From positions 558,001 to 622,000 of the forward strand of contig NZ_SPUJ01000001.1 of the NCBI RefSeq assembly GCF_004522105.1: a stretch of DNA of 64,000 nucleotides. Reading direction: 5' to 3'. This DNA is from Nocardioides sp. 1609 (GTDB lineage: Bacteria > Actinomycetota > Actinomycetes > Propionibacteriales > Nocardioidaceae). Of this stretch, positions 43,255-52,037 are shown one piece after another (position 1 is the stretch's first letter; every line of letters begins with the position of its first letter). The notes beneath the pieces were generated by a model that saw only the letters and a program-made list of their open reading frames with translations, was not told where the DNA came from and searched no databases. The position numbers and the translations under genes were made by a program.

Positions 43255-44412
43255 TCACCAGCGGGCGATGCGCGCGGCGGCCCGTCGACGGATCGTGGGC
43301 AGCTCGGCGTACAGCATCGCGCCGGGGCACGCGGTCTGGTTGGTGTCGCGGTGCCCGTCGATGGTGGGCAGTCGCGGGCGCGCCCCCTCGGGGTAGCGGT
43401 CCGAGCCGTAGGAGGTGACGCTCACGCGACCGCGGGGCTTGCGGTCGTAGCGGTGCAGCTTCCACGCCGACAGCCGCACCAGTGCCGAGACGACGTTGCG
43501 GCGCGGCCGGGCGTCCTCGAAGCTCCCGATGACGGCGACGCCGGTCGAGGTGCTGTTGAAGCCGAGGGTGTGCGCCCCGAGCACCGGCTTGCGGGGTCCC
43601 CCGGCCCGGCCGACCCAGGTGCGTCCGAACCGGTCGACGAGGAAGTTGTAGCCGATGTCGGACCAGCCCAGGTTCTGCGTGTGGTAGCGGTAGATGCCGC
43701 GCAGCAGGCCGGGGACGTCGTCGCGCGCGTAGGTGTTGCTGTTGACCGTGTGGTGCACGTGCACCTGCTGGATCGTGCTGTTGTAGCGCGCCGCCCCGGA
43801 GCGCAGCGCGGGGTCGGCCCCCCACTGCTCGCGCCCGCGCATCGTCGGCTTGGGCGACCACGGGTTGCGGGTGTCGCGGGCCAGGGCGCGGGGCGCGGTC
43901 GCGACCTGCGCGCCGTCCGGTGCGATCAGGACGAGCGTGAGGTCCTCCGGGCGCGTCCCGGCCACGTCGACGCGGACGGCGTCCGCCGTGCCGACCCACG
44001 CCAGGTCGGTGGCGGCCACCCGCGCGGATCGCTCGCGGGTCCGGCGGTCGGGTCCGTCGCCGATCCGCTCCAGGTCACGCCACGGCGACCAGCCGTCGTC
44101 GGCGCGGGTCCGGACCCGGACCGCGCGCTCGGTGCCGTCGTCGGCCCAGGTCACGCCCACCATGGCGAACGGCGTCGCTGTCTCGACGGTCCGGCGGCCG
44201 GCCGGCAGCGGGACGTCGGCGGCCCGCAGCCCGGCCCCCGCCGGGTCCAGCCGCTGCACCGGGGGCTCCGCCCGCACCGGGGCGGCGGACGCCGGCGGCG
44301 CGGTCGTCACCGCCAGCGTCGGTGCGGCGAGCGCGGCGGCGGTGACGACCGCGCCCAGCGCGGCCGAACGGCGTCCCCACGACGTGATCAGAGAAGGCAT
44401 CACCGTGATCAT
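43255..44412 (-). CDS. Secreted PGRP/N-acetylmuramoyl-L-alanine amidase
   Basis: 385 aa. An N-terminal signal peptide (hydrophobic core about residues 16-40, ending PPASAAP) is followed by a beta-rich domain of about 140 residues and a peptidoglycan-recognition/amidase 2 domain (about 195-385). Zinc ligands are visible: His in QVHVHHTVNSNTY, and His and Cys in IDGHRDTNQTACPG; the block YHTQNLGWSDIGYNFLVDRFGRTWVGR is characteristic. It cleaves the amide between muramic acid and the stem peptide in the wall. Another wall hydrolase of CHAP type lies two genes upstream. Confidence 0.92.
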   Translation of the reverse strand: MITVMPSLITSWGRRSAALGAVVTAAALAAPTLAVTTAPPASAAPVRAEPPVQRLDPAGAGLRAADVPLPAGRRTVETATPFAMVGVTWADDGTERAVRVRTRADDGWSPWRDLERIGDGPDRRTRERSARVAATDLAWVGTADAVRVDVAGTRPEDLTLVLIAPDGAQVATAPRALARDTRNPWSPKPTMRGREQWGADPALRSGAARYNSTIQQVHVHHTVNSNTYARDDVPGLLRGIYRYHTQNLGWSDIGYNFLVDRFGRTWVGRAGGPRKPVLGAHTLGFNSTSTGVAVIGSFEDARPRRNVVSALVRLSAWKLHRYDRKPRGRVSVTSYGSDRYPEGARPRLPTIDGHRDTNQTACPGAMLYAELPTIRRRAAARIARW

Positions 44413-44483
44413 GCGTCACGTGCGTCACAGAGACAACAACGCCACCGCGCCTCGTCGTGGTGACGGGGCGCGGTGGCGTCGTC

Positions 44484-45110
44484 TCAGCTGAAGTCGAGGT
44501 CGCCGGTGCGCGAGCGCTTGAGCTCGTAGAAGTAGGGCACCTTGGCGACGGCGACGCACCCGTCCCAGAGCAGGCCGGCGTCCTCGCCCCGCGGGATCTT
44601 GGAGAGGACCGGACCGAAGAACGCGGCGCCCTCGATGGCGATCGTCGGCGTGCCGACGTCGTCGCCGACCTGGTCCATGCCCTCGTGGTGGCTCGCCGCC
44701 ACCGCGGCGTCGAGTCCGGAGTCGTCCATCGCCTCGACCAGCTCGGGCTCCAGCCCGGCCTCGGCGAGCGACTCGACGATGATCGAGCGACCGGCGTCCT
44801 CCTGCTCGTGGAGGGTGCGGCCGTCGACGTGGATGCGGGTGCCGAGCGCGGTGTAGAGCGGCAGCAGGACCTCGCGGCCGTGCTTCTGCTCGGCCGCGAT
44901 GCAGACGCGCACGGGGCCCCAGGCCGGCGCCAGCAGCTCGCGGTAGCTGTCGGGGATGTCCTTGTCCTGGTTGAGGTAGGCCAGGCTCATGACGTGCCAG
45001 GTGACCTGGACGTCGCGGACCTGCTCGACCTCCAGGATCCAGCGCGAGGTGATCCACGCGAAGGGGCACAGCGGGTCGAACCAGAAGTCGGCGGTGGTGG
45101 GAGTGCTCAT
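44484..45110 (-). CDS. DsbA-family mycothiol-dependent oxidoreductase-like protein (Rv2466c-like)
   Basis: 208 aa thioredoxin-fold protein with DFWFDPLCPFAWITSRWILEV at the start, SHHEGMDQVGDDVGTPTI with the cis-Pro, and FFGPVLSKIPRGE near the end. It closely follows the M. tuberculosis Rv2466c pattern, a mycothiol-dependent nitroreductase with a CPWC active site, but here the motif is CPFA, so the second cysteine is gone and only monothiol chemistry is possible. It is cytosolic (no signal peptide). Its position next to pepN is the mycobacterial order. The redox partner would be mycothiol. Confidence 0.88.
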   Translation of the reverse strand: MSTPTTADFWFDPLCPFAWITSRWILEVEQVRDVQVTWHVMSLAYLNQDKDIPDSYRELLAPAWGPVRVCIAAEQKHGREVLLPLYTALGTRIHVDGRTLHEQEDAGRSIIVESLAEAGLEPELVEAMDDSGLDAAVAASHHEGMDQVGDDVGTPTIAIEGAAFFGPVLSKIPRGEDAGLLWDGCVAVAKVPYFYELKRSRTGDLDFS

Positions 45111-45138
45111 CCTCCGGATTCAACCACCAGGCCGGTGG

Positions 45139-46788
45139 TCACGGCTTGACGGTCGCCCACGCACCGGCGGCCGAGCCCGTGACGAGGCCGTCGCCGGAGT
45201 AGGACACCTTGACCCAGCGCCGGCCGGCGGGCAGCCGGTCCACCCGGATCGTGGCGACCCCGTCGCGCAGCGGGAGGGTCGTCGAGCGCTTCCGCACCTT
45301 CACCACGACGCTCCCGGTCGGGACGGCGCCCGCGGCGCGGACCCGGACCGTCACCTTGACCGCGCGCTTGCGCCCACCGGCCCGCACCGTGATCGCGGCC
45401 GCGGTCGTGACCCGGCCGAACGTCGCGGCCTGGACGACGGGCCGGAAGTTCGGCTTCGCCACCGTGGCGCGGGCCTGGATCGTGCGACCGACGTCCGCGG
45501 TGCCGAGCAGGTACGTCGGAGCGACCGCGCCGGGCACGACCACGCCGTCGCGCAACCACTGGTAGGTCGCGACCGCGTCGCTCGGCGTCCACGAGGCGCC
45601 CGCGAAGCTCAGGGTCGAGCCGTGACGGGGGGTGCCGGCGGCCGCGAAGGGCTGGGCGAGCGCGACGTTGCCGCTGACGACCGGCCCGACCCGGTTGGAG
45701 TAGCCGAACGCCTTGGGCATGCCCGGACCCCGGGCGACCTCGACGGCCGAGATGGTCTTGCCGACCAGGCCGCGGGTCAGCTCGAGCGTCTGGCCGTTGC
45801 GGCCGGACAGGTAGACGCCGTCGGCCGACCAACGGACGCTGACCGAGGCCGGCGTCGGCGACCAGGCGCCCGGGACGACGCTCAGGGTCCCGCCGACGGT
45901 CGGGTCGCCGGTGACGGTCGGCGAGGTCCGGCGCAGGAACGCGCCGCCGGCCACCGGCGCCGACGGTGCCGACGTCGCGACCGCGGCGGTGTAGCCCTCG
46001 CGGCTGCCGGTGTCACGGAAGGTCAGGACCGCACCGGCGTCCTCCCTGGTGGGCGTGTAGGTGCTGGTGGTGGCGCCGGGGATCGCCGTGCCGTTGCGGA
46101 GCCACTGCACGGTGTGGGTCACCTTCGGCGTGAACGCCGCCCAGGTGGCGCTCACCGGGACGCCGACCTGCGGGGCGGCGCTGATGGCCGGGGCCGTGCG
46201 GACCGCGACGGCCGGTGCCGGCGCCTCGTCGACGAAGTGGATGAAGCCGGTCGGCCAGCCGCTGCCGTCCTTGTAGATCGTGCGCCAGTGGAAGTCGCCG
46301 TTCCACGAGTCCTCGGAGATCACGATCTCCGTCGGGGAGACGACCTTCTCGACGTAGGCGACGTGGCCGCTCGAGCCGGCCCCGGAGACGCCGCGGTTCC
46401 ACCAGGCCACCGAGCCCACGGTGGGCTTGGTGTCGGTGATGTCGCGGCGGGCGAAGCCCCAGTTGTAGGCCATGCCCGTCCCGCTCCAGGGGCGCTCGGT
46501 CGACATCCCGGCCCGGATCATCCGGTAGGCGACGTAGTTGGTGCAGTTGTGGCCGGAGTACATCCGCCAGTACATCTTGTCGTTGACCCGGCCGTAGCCG
46601 GCGTCGCTGTACCCGGCGTTCGCGCACCCGGTGTAGCCGGTGCAGTGGTACTTCGACGACGCCTGCGCGGGCGACGGCGACGCGACCGGCAGGACCACCG
46701 CGAGGGATCCGAGGAGGACCAGCGCCAGGAGCCGGGCCACGAGACCGCTCGGACGACGGGTCGGGCGACGGGTCGGACGGTGGGTCAT
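45139..46788 (-). CDS. Secreted CHAP-domain cell-wall hydrolase with Ig-like repeats
   Basis: 549 aa. Arg-rich N-terminus and hydrophobic core (about 15-38) form a signal peptide ending AQAS. The CHAP amidase/endopeptidase domain (about 40-175) has the nucleophile Cys in HNCTNYVAYRM and His in SSGHVAYVEK. Three or so Ig-like/bacterial surface domains follow (about 185-480), with repeated RTIQAR-type and SVRWSADG-type strands, and a final Big3-like domain with many basic residues. It probably cuts cross-bridges or stems in peptidoglycan. Start is ambiguous: an in-frame ATG 42 nt upstream also gives a signal-like N-terminus. Confidence 0.85.
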   Translation of the reverse strand: MTHRPTRRPTRRPSGLVARLLALVLLGSLAVVLPVASPSPAQASSKYHCTGYTGCANAGYSDAGYGRVNDKMYWRMYSGHNCTNYVAYRMIRAGMSTERPWSGTGMAYNWGFARRDITDTKPTVGSVAWWNRGVSGAGSSGHVAYVEKVVSPTEIVISEDSWNGDFHWRTIYKDGSGWPTGFIHFVDEAPAPAVAVRTAPAISAAPQVGVPVSATWAAFTPKVTHTVQWLRNGTAIPGATTSTYTPTREDAGAVLTFRDTGSREGYTAAVATSAPSAPVAGGAFLRRTSPTVTGDPTVGGTLSVVPGAWSPTPASVSVRWSADGVYLSGRNGQTLELTRGLVGKTISAVEVARGPGMPKAFGYSNRVGPVVSGNVALAQPFAAAGTPRHGSTLSFAGASWTPSDAVATYQWLRDGVVVPGAVAPTYLLGTADVGRTIQARATVAKPNFRPVVQAATFGRVTTAAAITVRAGGRKRAVKVTVRVRAAGAVPTGSVVVKVRKRSTTLPLRDGVATIRVDRLPAGRRWVKVSYSGDGLVTGSAAGAWATVKP

Positions 46789-46994
46789 CGGGCTGCGACG
46801 GAGGGGCACGGGGACCACTGTCAAGCACATCCGGTGCGTTTCGCAACAGCAACCACATAATTCACAAGGGCCACTTTGGTGTGCATTTCGAATCACAGGC
46901 GTGTCGTTTCAACGGGGGCGCGGGCAGGGCCGGGATCGGGGCGCCGATCCGGCCACCTGCATCATCGGCACCGAGCAGTGCCAGGATGAGGGGC

Positions 46995-49562
46995 ATGCCT
47001 GGAACCAACCTGACCCGGGACGAGGCCGCTACCCGCGCCTCACTCCTCGACGTGACGTCGTACTCCATCGACCTGGACCTGACGACGGCCCCCGACAGAA
47101 CGACCGACACCTTCGGCTCGACGACCTCGATCGCGTTCACCTGCCGCGAGCCCGGCGCGTCGACGTTCGCCGACCTGGTCGGCGCCACCGTCCACGAGCT
47201 CACCCTCAACGGCGTCGCGCTCGACCCCGCGACGTACGTCGACAGCCGGATCCCGCTGCCCGACCTGCAGGCCGACAACCTGCTCGTCGTCCGCGCCGAC
47301 TGCACGTACTCGACCAGCGGTGAGGGCCTGCACCGGTTCGTCGACCCCGTCGACGACCGCGTCTACCTGTACTCGCAGTTCGAGGTGCCCGACGCGCGCC
47401 GCGTCTTCACCACCTTCGAGCAGCCCGACCTCAAGAGCGTCTTCACCTTCCGCGTCACCGCTCCCGACCACTGGAAGGTGGTCTCCAACGCCCCCACGCC
47501 CGAGCCGGAGCCCGTCGGGGCCGGTGCGGCCGTGTGGGCCTTCCCGCCCACGAAGCGGATGTCTACCTACATCACCGCCGTCGTCGCCGGCGAGTACCAC
47601 GCCGTCTTCGACACCTACGAGGGCCAGTTCGGCGAGATCCCGCTCGGTCACTACTGCCGCCAGTCCCTGGTCGACCACCTCGACCGCGACGAGCTGGTGA
47701 AGATCACCAAGCAGAGCTTCGAGTTCTTCGAGCGTGAGTTCGGCTACCCGTACCCGTTCGAGAAGTACGACCAGCTCTACGTGCCGGAGTACAACATGGG
47801 CGCGATGGAGAACGCCGGCTGCGTGACCCTGCGCGACGAGTACCTCCCCCGCTCGCGCCAGCCGCGCTCGTTCTACGAGTTCCGGTGCTCGGTGATCACC
47901 CACGAGATGGCCCACATGTGGTTCGGCGACCTGGTGACCATGAAGTGGTGGGACGACCTCTGGCTCAACGAGTCGTTCGCCGAGTGGGCCTGCTACTGGT
48001 GCGAGGCCGAGGCCACCGAGTTCACCGACGCGTGGACCGGCTTCGCGAACGCCCGCAAGCAGACCGGCTACCGCGCCGACCAGCTCCCCAGCACCCACCC
48101 GATCGCCGCCGACAACCACGACCTCGAGGCGGTGGAGGTCAACTTCGACATGATCACCTACGCCAAGGGCGCGTCGGTGCTCAAGCAGCTCGTCGCGTGG
48201 GTCGGGCTCGAGCCGTTCATCGCCGGCCTGCGCCAGTACTTCCAGGACCACGCGTTCGGCAACACCGAGTTCGGCGACCTCCTCGTCGCGCTCGAGCGGT
48301 CCTCCGGCCGCGAGCTCGGCAGCTGGGCCGAGGAGTGGCTGCAGACCGCCGGCGTCAACACGCTCACGCCGGACTTCGAGCTCGACGCCGACGGCGCCTA
48401 CACGCGCCTCGCCGTCCGCCAGACGGCCTCGGCCGACCAGCCGACGCTGCGCCGGCACCGCCTCGGGATCGGCCTGTACGACGAGGTCGCCAACGAGCGC
48501 GGCGAGCTCCGCCTCGTGCGGCGCGACTACATCGAGGTCGACGTCGAGGGCGAGTCCACCGACATCAAGGAGGCCGTCGGGCAGAAGCAACCCGCGCTGC
48601 TCCTCCTCAACGACGGTGACCTGGCCTACGCCAAGATCCGTCTCGACGAGCGCTCCCTCGCGACCGTGGTCGGCGGGCTCTCCCGCCTCGACGACTCGCT
48701 CGCCCGGGCCCTCGTCTGGGGCGCCACCTGGGACATGACGCGCGACGCCGAGCTCTCGGCCACCGACTTCGTGACCCTCGTGCTCGGCAACATCGGCAGC
48801 GAGACCGACGCCTGGGGCGTCACCCGCATCCCGGCCTACGCCGCGCTCGCCGTGAACTCCTACTCCGCGCCGGCCCACCGGGCCGACCTCCGGCTCCAGT
48901 GGGAGCGCGGCCTGCGCGGCCTGCTCGACGCGGCCGAGCCGGGGAGCGACTCCCAGCTCACCTTCGCCCGCTCCTACGCCGGCGCCGCCCACACCGACGA
49001 GGCGCTCGACGCCCTCGAGGCGTTGCTCGACGGTTCGCTCGTGGTCGAGGGGCTCGCGGTCGACGACGACCTGCGGTGGAGCCTGATCACCGCCCTGGCC
49101 GCACGCGGTCGGGCCGACGACGCGCGGGTCGACGAGGCGCTGGCCGCCGACAACACGATCTCCGGGCAGGAGCACGCCGCCGCCGCTCGTGCGGCGATGC
49201 CGACCGCCGAGGCCAAGGAGACCGCCTGGCGGCTCGGCATGCTCGAGGCCGGCACACCGAACGAGACCGCGCGCAGCATCGTGCTGTCGTTCATGCGCTC
49301 GGGCCAGGAGGAGGTGCTCGCGCCGTACGTCGAGAAGTACCTCGACCTCGTCGACAGCACCTGGGAGCGGATCGGCGCCCACCGCGGCTCGGTCGCCCTC
49401 GAGCACTTCTTCCCGAAGCCGCTGGCCTCCGCCGAGCTGCTCGAGAAGGTCGACGCCTACCTGGCCACCTCGACCGCCAACCCCGGAGCGGTGCGCTACG
49501 TCCGGGAGGGGCGCGCCGAGGTCGCCCGCGCCCTGGCCGCGCAGGCGAAGGACGCCGGCTGA
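46995..49562 (+). CDS. pepN: Aminopeptidase N (M1 family)
   Basis: 855 aa zinc metallopeptidase. The exopeptidase motif GAMENAG and the zinc site HEMAHMWFGD...NESFAEW (HExxH plus downstream Glu) are intact, and the C-terminal helical domain (about 530-850) is complete. It removes N-terminal residues from peptides in the cytosol. The ATG is preceded by GAGGGG and starts with the family-typical NLTRDEAATRASLLDV; a much longer upstream frame lacks similarity. It is divergent from the CHAP gene with 206 bp between starts. Confidence 0.96.
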   Translation: MPGTNLTRDEAATRASLLDVTSYSIDLDLTTAPDRTTDTFGSTTSIAFTCREPGASTFADLVGATVHELTLNGVALDPATYVDSRIPLPDLQADNLLVVRADCTYSTSGEGLHRFVDPVDDRVYLYSQFEVPDARRVFTTFEQPDLKSVFTFRVTAPDHWKVVSNAPTPEPEPVGAGAAVWAFPPTKRMSTYITAVVAGEYHAVFDTYEGQFGEIPLGHYCRQSLVDHLDRDELVKITKQSFEFFEREFGYPYPFEKYDQLYVPEYNMGAMENAGCVTLRDEYLPRSRQPRSFYEFRCSVITHEMAHMWFGDLVTMKWWDDLWLNESFAEWACYWCEAEATEFTDAWTGFANARKQTGYRADQLPSTHPIAADNHDLEAVEVNFDMITYAKGASVLKQLVAWVGLEPFIAGLRQYFQDHAFGNTEFGDLLVALERSSGRELGSWAEEWLQTAGVNTLTPDFELDADGAYTRLAVRQTASADQPTLRRHRLGIGLYDEVANERGELRLVRRDYIEVDVEGESTDIKEAVGQKQPALLLLNDGDLAYAKIRLDERSLATVVGGLSRLDDSLARALVWGATWDMTRDAELSATDFVTLVLGNIGSETDAWGVTRIPAYAALAVNSYSAPAHRADLRLQWERGLRGLLDAAEPGSDSQLTFARSYAGAAHTDEALDALEALLDGSLVVEGLAVDDDLRWSLITALAARGRADDARVDEALAADNTISGQEHAAAARAAMPTAEAKETAWRLGMLEAGTPNETARSIVLSFMRSGQEEVLAPYVEKYLDLVDSTWERIGAHRGSVALEHFFPKPLASAELLEKVDAYLATSTANPGAVRYVREGRAEVARALAAQAKDAG

Positions 49563-49573
49563 CCGACCCGCTC

Positions 49574-49626
49574 ACGACGGGGACCCTGGACGACCGGGGA
49601 CCCTGGACGACCGGGGTCCCCGTCGT
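49574..49626 (+). terminator. Terminator-like hairpin downstream of pepN
   Basis: Arms ACGACGGGGACCC (49574-49586) and GGGTCCCCGTCGT (49614-49626), 12 nt after the pepN stop. Between them a 17-bp direct repeat (GGGGACCCTGGACGACC) allows an alternative shorter stem. No T-run. Confidence 0.7.
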
Positions 49627-49644
49627 CCCGGGCGCCGGTCGTGG

Positions 49645-49771
49645 CGGATCCCGGACGTGGCGGATCCCGGACGTAGCGGATCCCGGACGTAGCGGATCCC
49701 CGACGTGGCGGATCCCGGACGTGGCGGATCCCCGACGTAGCGGATCCCCGACGTGGCGGATCCCCGACTGG
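49645..49771. repeat. GGATCC-centred tandem array 3 (16-bp unit, about 8 copies)
   Basis: Seven full 16-bp units of the form CGGATCCCGGACGTGG (with CCCGG/CCCCG and GTGG/GTAG variants) and one 15-bp copy lie between pepN and the convergent DUF5130 gene, 15 nt before that gene's stop codon. Units abut directly. Confidence 0.92.
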
Positions 49772-49785
49772 CGGGACCGGCGCGG

Positions 49786-50166
49786 CTAGGCCTTGCGCGG
49801 GCGCGCGGTGCGGGCGTGCTCGCCCAGCTGGCGGATGCCGTGCCGCAGTCCGCCGACGAGGTCGCCGTCGGCGAAGGCCTCCGCCATGGTCGCGGTGGCC
49901 AGCTCGACCTGCGCGTCGGTGAGGGTCTCGCGGACGAAGCCACCGGTGACGACCTCGACGCTGCGGGCATCGGGGTCGACCATGATCAGGATGCTGCGCG
50001 CCGGCGCGACCATCGAGTTGTGCAGGCTGGTCGCGAACGCACGGGGGTCGCCCTGGGCGCGACCGACGAAGATCGAGAACTCCGCCCGACAGGTCTGCTC
50101 GGCCTTGCGCATCACCAGGTCGAGCGAGGACCGGTCGGCCTCGCTCAGGTACTCACCAGCGGGCAC
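49786..50166 (-). CDS. DUF5130/TPM-like small protein
   Basis: 126 aa from a GTG start. Pattern LSEADRSSLDLVMRKAEQTCRAEFSIFVG...PRAFATSLHNSMVAPARSILIMVDPDARSVEVVTGGFVRETLTDAQVELA resembles the TPM fold and matches the DUF5130 family found next to pepN and glbO in mycobacteria (Rv2468c by recollection). No signal peptide or membrane helix. The start overlaps the preceding membrane-protein gene by 14 nt, so the pair is likely coupled. Function unknown. Confidence 0.8.
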   Translation of the reverse strand: MPAGEYLSEADRSSLDLVMRKAEQTCRAEFSIFVGRAQGDPRAFATSLHNSMVAPARSILIMVDPDARSVEVVTGGFVRETLTDAQVELATATMAEAFADGDLVGGLRHGIRQLGEHARTARPRKA

Positions 50167-50539
50167 TGGATCCTCCGGCCCGGGACTCGGCCGTGTCGGG
50201 CGCGGCGAGCTCGCCGGGGCTCTTGCGCGGGCCCCCGAGCCACTGGTCCTCGGGCACCTGGCCACCGGGCGCGAGCCGCTCGCCGCGGATCATCGCCGGC
50301 AGGTAGGTCAGCAGGGCGATCAGCAGGAACAGGCCGACCGGGATCCCGACCAGGATGGCGAGGGCGAAGCCCGTGTCGATCGACGGCGGTGTGTCCCAGC
50401 CCTCGGGGACGTCGGCGGAGGCAGCGCCCGCGGACCACGCCACCAGCACGCCGGCGCCGCCGGCCACGGTGAGGAGGCGGCGCGTCCGGTGGTGCCGACC
50501 GCGGGGGTCGCCGGTGTGGTTCGTCACGGTCCCAGTCAC
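50153..50539 (-). CDS. Small membrane protein upstream of DUF5130
   Basis: 128 aa. A basic His/Arg-rich N-terminus, a hydrophobic segment that may be a signal peptide (about 22-42, ending AGAASA) and a membrane helix (about 60-85, FALAILVGIPVGLFLLIALLTYLPAM) before a polar C-terminus. GTG start; a TAGACT box 7 nt upstream suggests a leaderless mRNA. Coupled to the DUF5130 gene by a 14-nt overlap and divergent from mscS. I do not recognise the family. Confidence 0.8.
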   Translation of the reverse strand: MTGTVTNHTGDPRGRHHRTRRLLTVAGGAGVLVAWSAGAASADVPEGWDTPPSIDTGFALAILVGIPVGLFLLIALLTYLPAMIRGERLAPGGQVPEDQWLGGPRKSPGELAAPDTAESRAGGSSARW

Positions 50540-50604
50540 GGGGCCCAGTCTATCGCCGTCCGGTGAAGTCGAACGACGCGGGCGTACCTGTTATGCATGC
50601 ACCC

Positions 50605-51621
50605 ATGCCCGTACTCGACATCGTCGCGCTCGGTGCGCTCCCCGACAGCTTCGGCCGGGCCCTCGTGGCCAATCCGTGCGCCGAGGGCGAGAGCGTCTGC
50701 AACACCGTCTTCGACCAGACCGACAACGACACCCTCGCGCGCTACTCCGACGTCCTGATCGGCAAGCCGCTCGCCCTCACGGGTCTGCTGCTGCTGGCCC
50801 TCGCCATCCGCTGGCTCGTCCACAAGGTGATCGACCGGATCGTGCGGCGCGCCGCCCACGGCGTCCTGCCCGACCGGGTCGCCCTCGGCGCCAGCCAGCG
50901 CCGCAGCCAGCGCGCCGAGGCCATGGGGAGCCTGCTCAAGAGCATCGTCACCGGGCTCCTGGTCGCCGTCTTCGGCACCATGATGCTGAGCGAGATCGGC
51001 GTCGACATCGCCCCGATCATCGCCAGCGCCGGCATCGTCGGCCTCGCCCTGGGCTTCGGCGCCCAGTCGCTCGTGAAGGACTTCCTCTCCGGCGTCTTCA
51101 TGATCATCGAGGACCAGTTCGGCGTCGGCGACGACGTCGACCTCGGCGAGGCGATCGGCACGGTCGAGGCCGTCACCCTGCGGATGACGCGGCTGCGCGA
51201 CGTCAACGGCACCGTCTGGTACGTCCCGAACGGCCAGATCGTGCGCGTCGGCAACCAGAGCCAGAACTGGGCCCGCACCGTGCTCGACGTCAGCGTGGCC
51301 TACCACGAGGACCTGGCCCGGGTCCGTCGCGTGCTCGGCGAGGTCGCCCACGACCTCTGGGAGGACGACGACTTCAAGGGCCAGGTGATCGAGGAGCCCT
51401 CCGTCTGGGGCGTCCAGGACCTCGGCGTCGACGGCGTCACGGTGCGCGTCGTGCTGAAGACCACGCCGGGTGAGCAGTGGGCGGTGGCCCGCGAGATGCG
51501 TCAGCGGATCAAGAACCGCTTCGACTACGAGGGCATCGAGAAGCCGTTCCAGCAGCGTGTCGTGTGGCAGCGCGAGGAGCCCGCGCGCCGTCGACCCGAC
51601 GACGTCGAGGACGGCGCCTGA
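50605..51621 (+). CDS. MscS-family mechanosensitive ion channel
   Basis: 338 aa. Three membrane helices (about 47-70, 98-125 and 130-155); the pore helix IIASAGIVGLALGFGAQSLVKDFLSGVFMIIEDQFGVGD is the MscS signature, followed by the beta domain VRMTRLRD-like LRMTRLRDVNGTVWYVPNGQIVRVGNQSQNW and a mixed C-terminal domain. It releases solutes on osmotic downshock. Several in-frame starts exist (50563, 50593, 50605); 50605 is chosen because the TGTTATGC sequence could be an extended -10 for a leaderless mRNA. Its stop overlaps the glbO start (TGATG). Confidence 0.92.
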   Translation: MPVLDIVALGALPDSFGRALVANPCAEGESVCNTVFDQTDNDTLARYSDVLIGKPLALTGLLLLALAIRWLVHKVIDRIVRRAAHGVLPDRVALGASQRRSQRAEAMGSLLKSIVTGLLVAVFGTMMLSEIGVDIAPIIASAGIVGLALGFGAQSLVKDFLSGVFMIIEDQFGVGDDVDLGEAIGTVEAVTLRMTRLRDVNGTVWYVPNGQIVRVGNQSQNWARTVLDVSVAYHEDLARVRRVLGEVAHDLWEDDDFKGQVIEEPSVWGVQDLGVDGVTVRVVLKTTPGEQWAVAREMRQRIKNRFDYEGIEKPFQQRVVWQREEPARRRPDDVEDGA

Positions 51622-52037
51622 TGCCCCCGACGCAGGACGTCACCATCGAGCCGGACAATGGAGGGGTGACGTTCTACGAGGAGATCGGCGGGTTCGAGAC
51701 GGTCCGCACCGTCGTGCACCGCTTCTACGAGGGCGTCGCCACCGACGAGCTCCTGCGGCCGATGTACCCCGAGGAAGACCTCGGCCCGGCCGAGGAGCGG
51801 TTCCTGCTCTTCCTCGTGCAGTACTGGGGCGGCCCGACCACCTACTCCGAGGCCCGCGGCCATCCCCGGCTGCGGATGCGGCACGCGCCGTTCGCGGTCA
51901 CCCCGGACGCCAAGGAGCGCTGGCTGCACCACTTCCGCGCCGGGCTCGACGCCGCCGACCTGACGCCCGAGCAGGACGCGAAGTTCTGGGACTACGTCAC
52001 CCACGCCGCCCAGTTCATGGTCAACTCGTTCGAGTAG
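51621..52037 (+). CDS. glbO: Group II truncated haemoglobin
   Basis: 138 aa. The globin core starts at VTFYEEIGGFETVRTVVHRFYEGV (Tyr B10 in FYEG), continues with LVQYWGGPTTYSE (Tyr CD1), the proximal His in RLRMRHAPF and Trp G8 in KERWLHHF. These residues match M. tuberculosis trHbO closely. It binds O2 and may handle NO or electron transfer at the membrane. The ATG overlaps the mscS stop; a downstream GTG is an alternative start. Its last 17 nt overlap the convergent thioesterase gene. Confidence 0.95.
   Translation: MPPTQDVTIEPDNGGVTFYEEIGGFETVRTVVHRFYEGVATDELLRPMYPEEDLGPAEERFLLFLVQYWGGPTTYSEARGHPRLRMRHAPFAVTPDAKERWLHHFRAGLDAADLTPEQDAKFWDYVTHAAQFMVNSFE

Noticed and set aside
46789-46994. 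c-di-AMP (ydaO) riboswitch upstream of the CHAP-domain gene
   Set aside because: Such leaders often precede wall-hydrolase genes, but the gap is short and none of the conserved ydaO segments was recognised.
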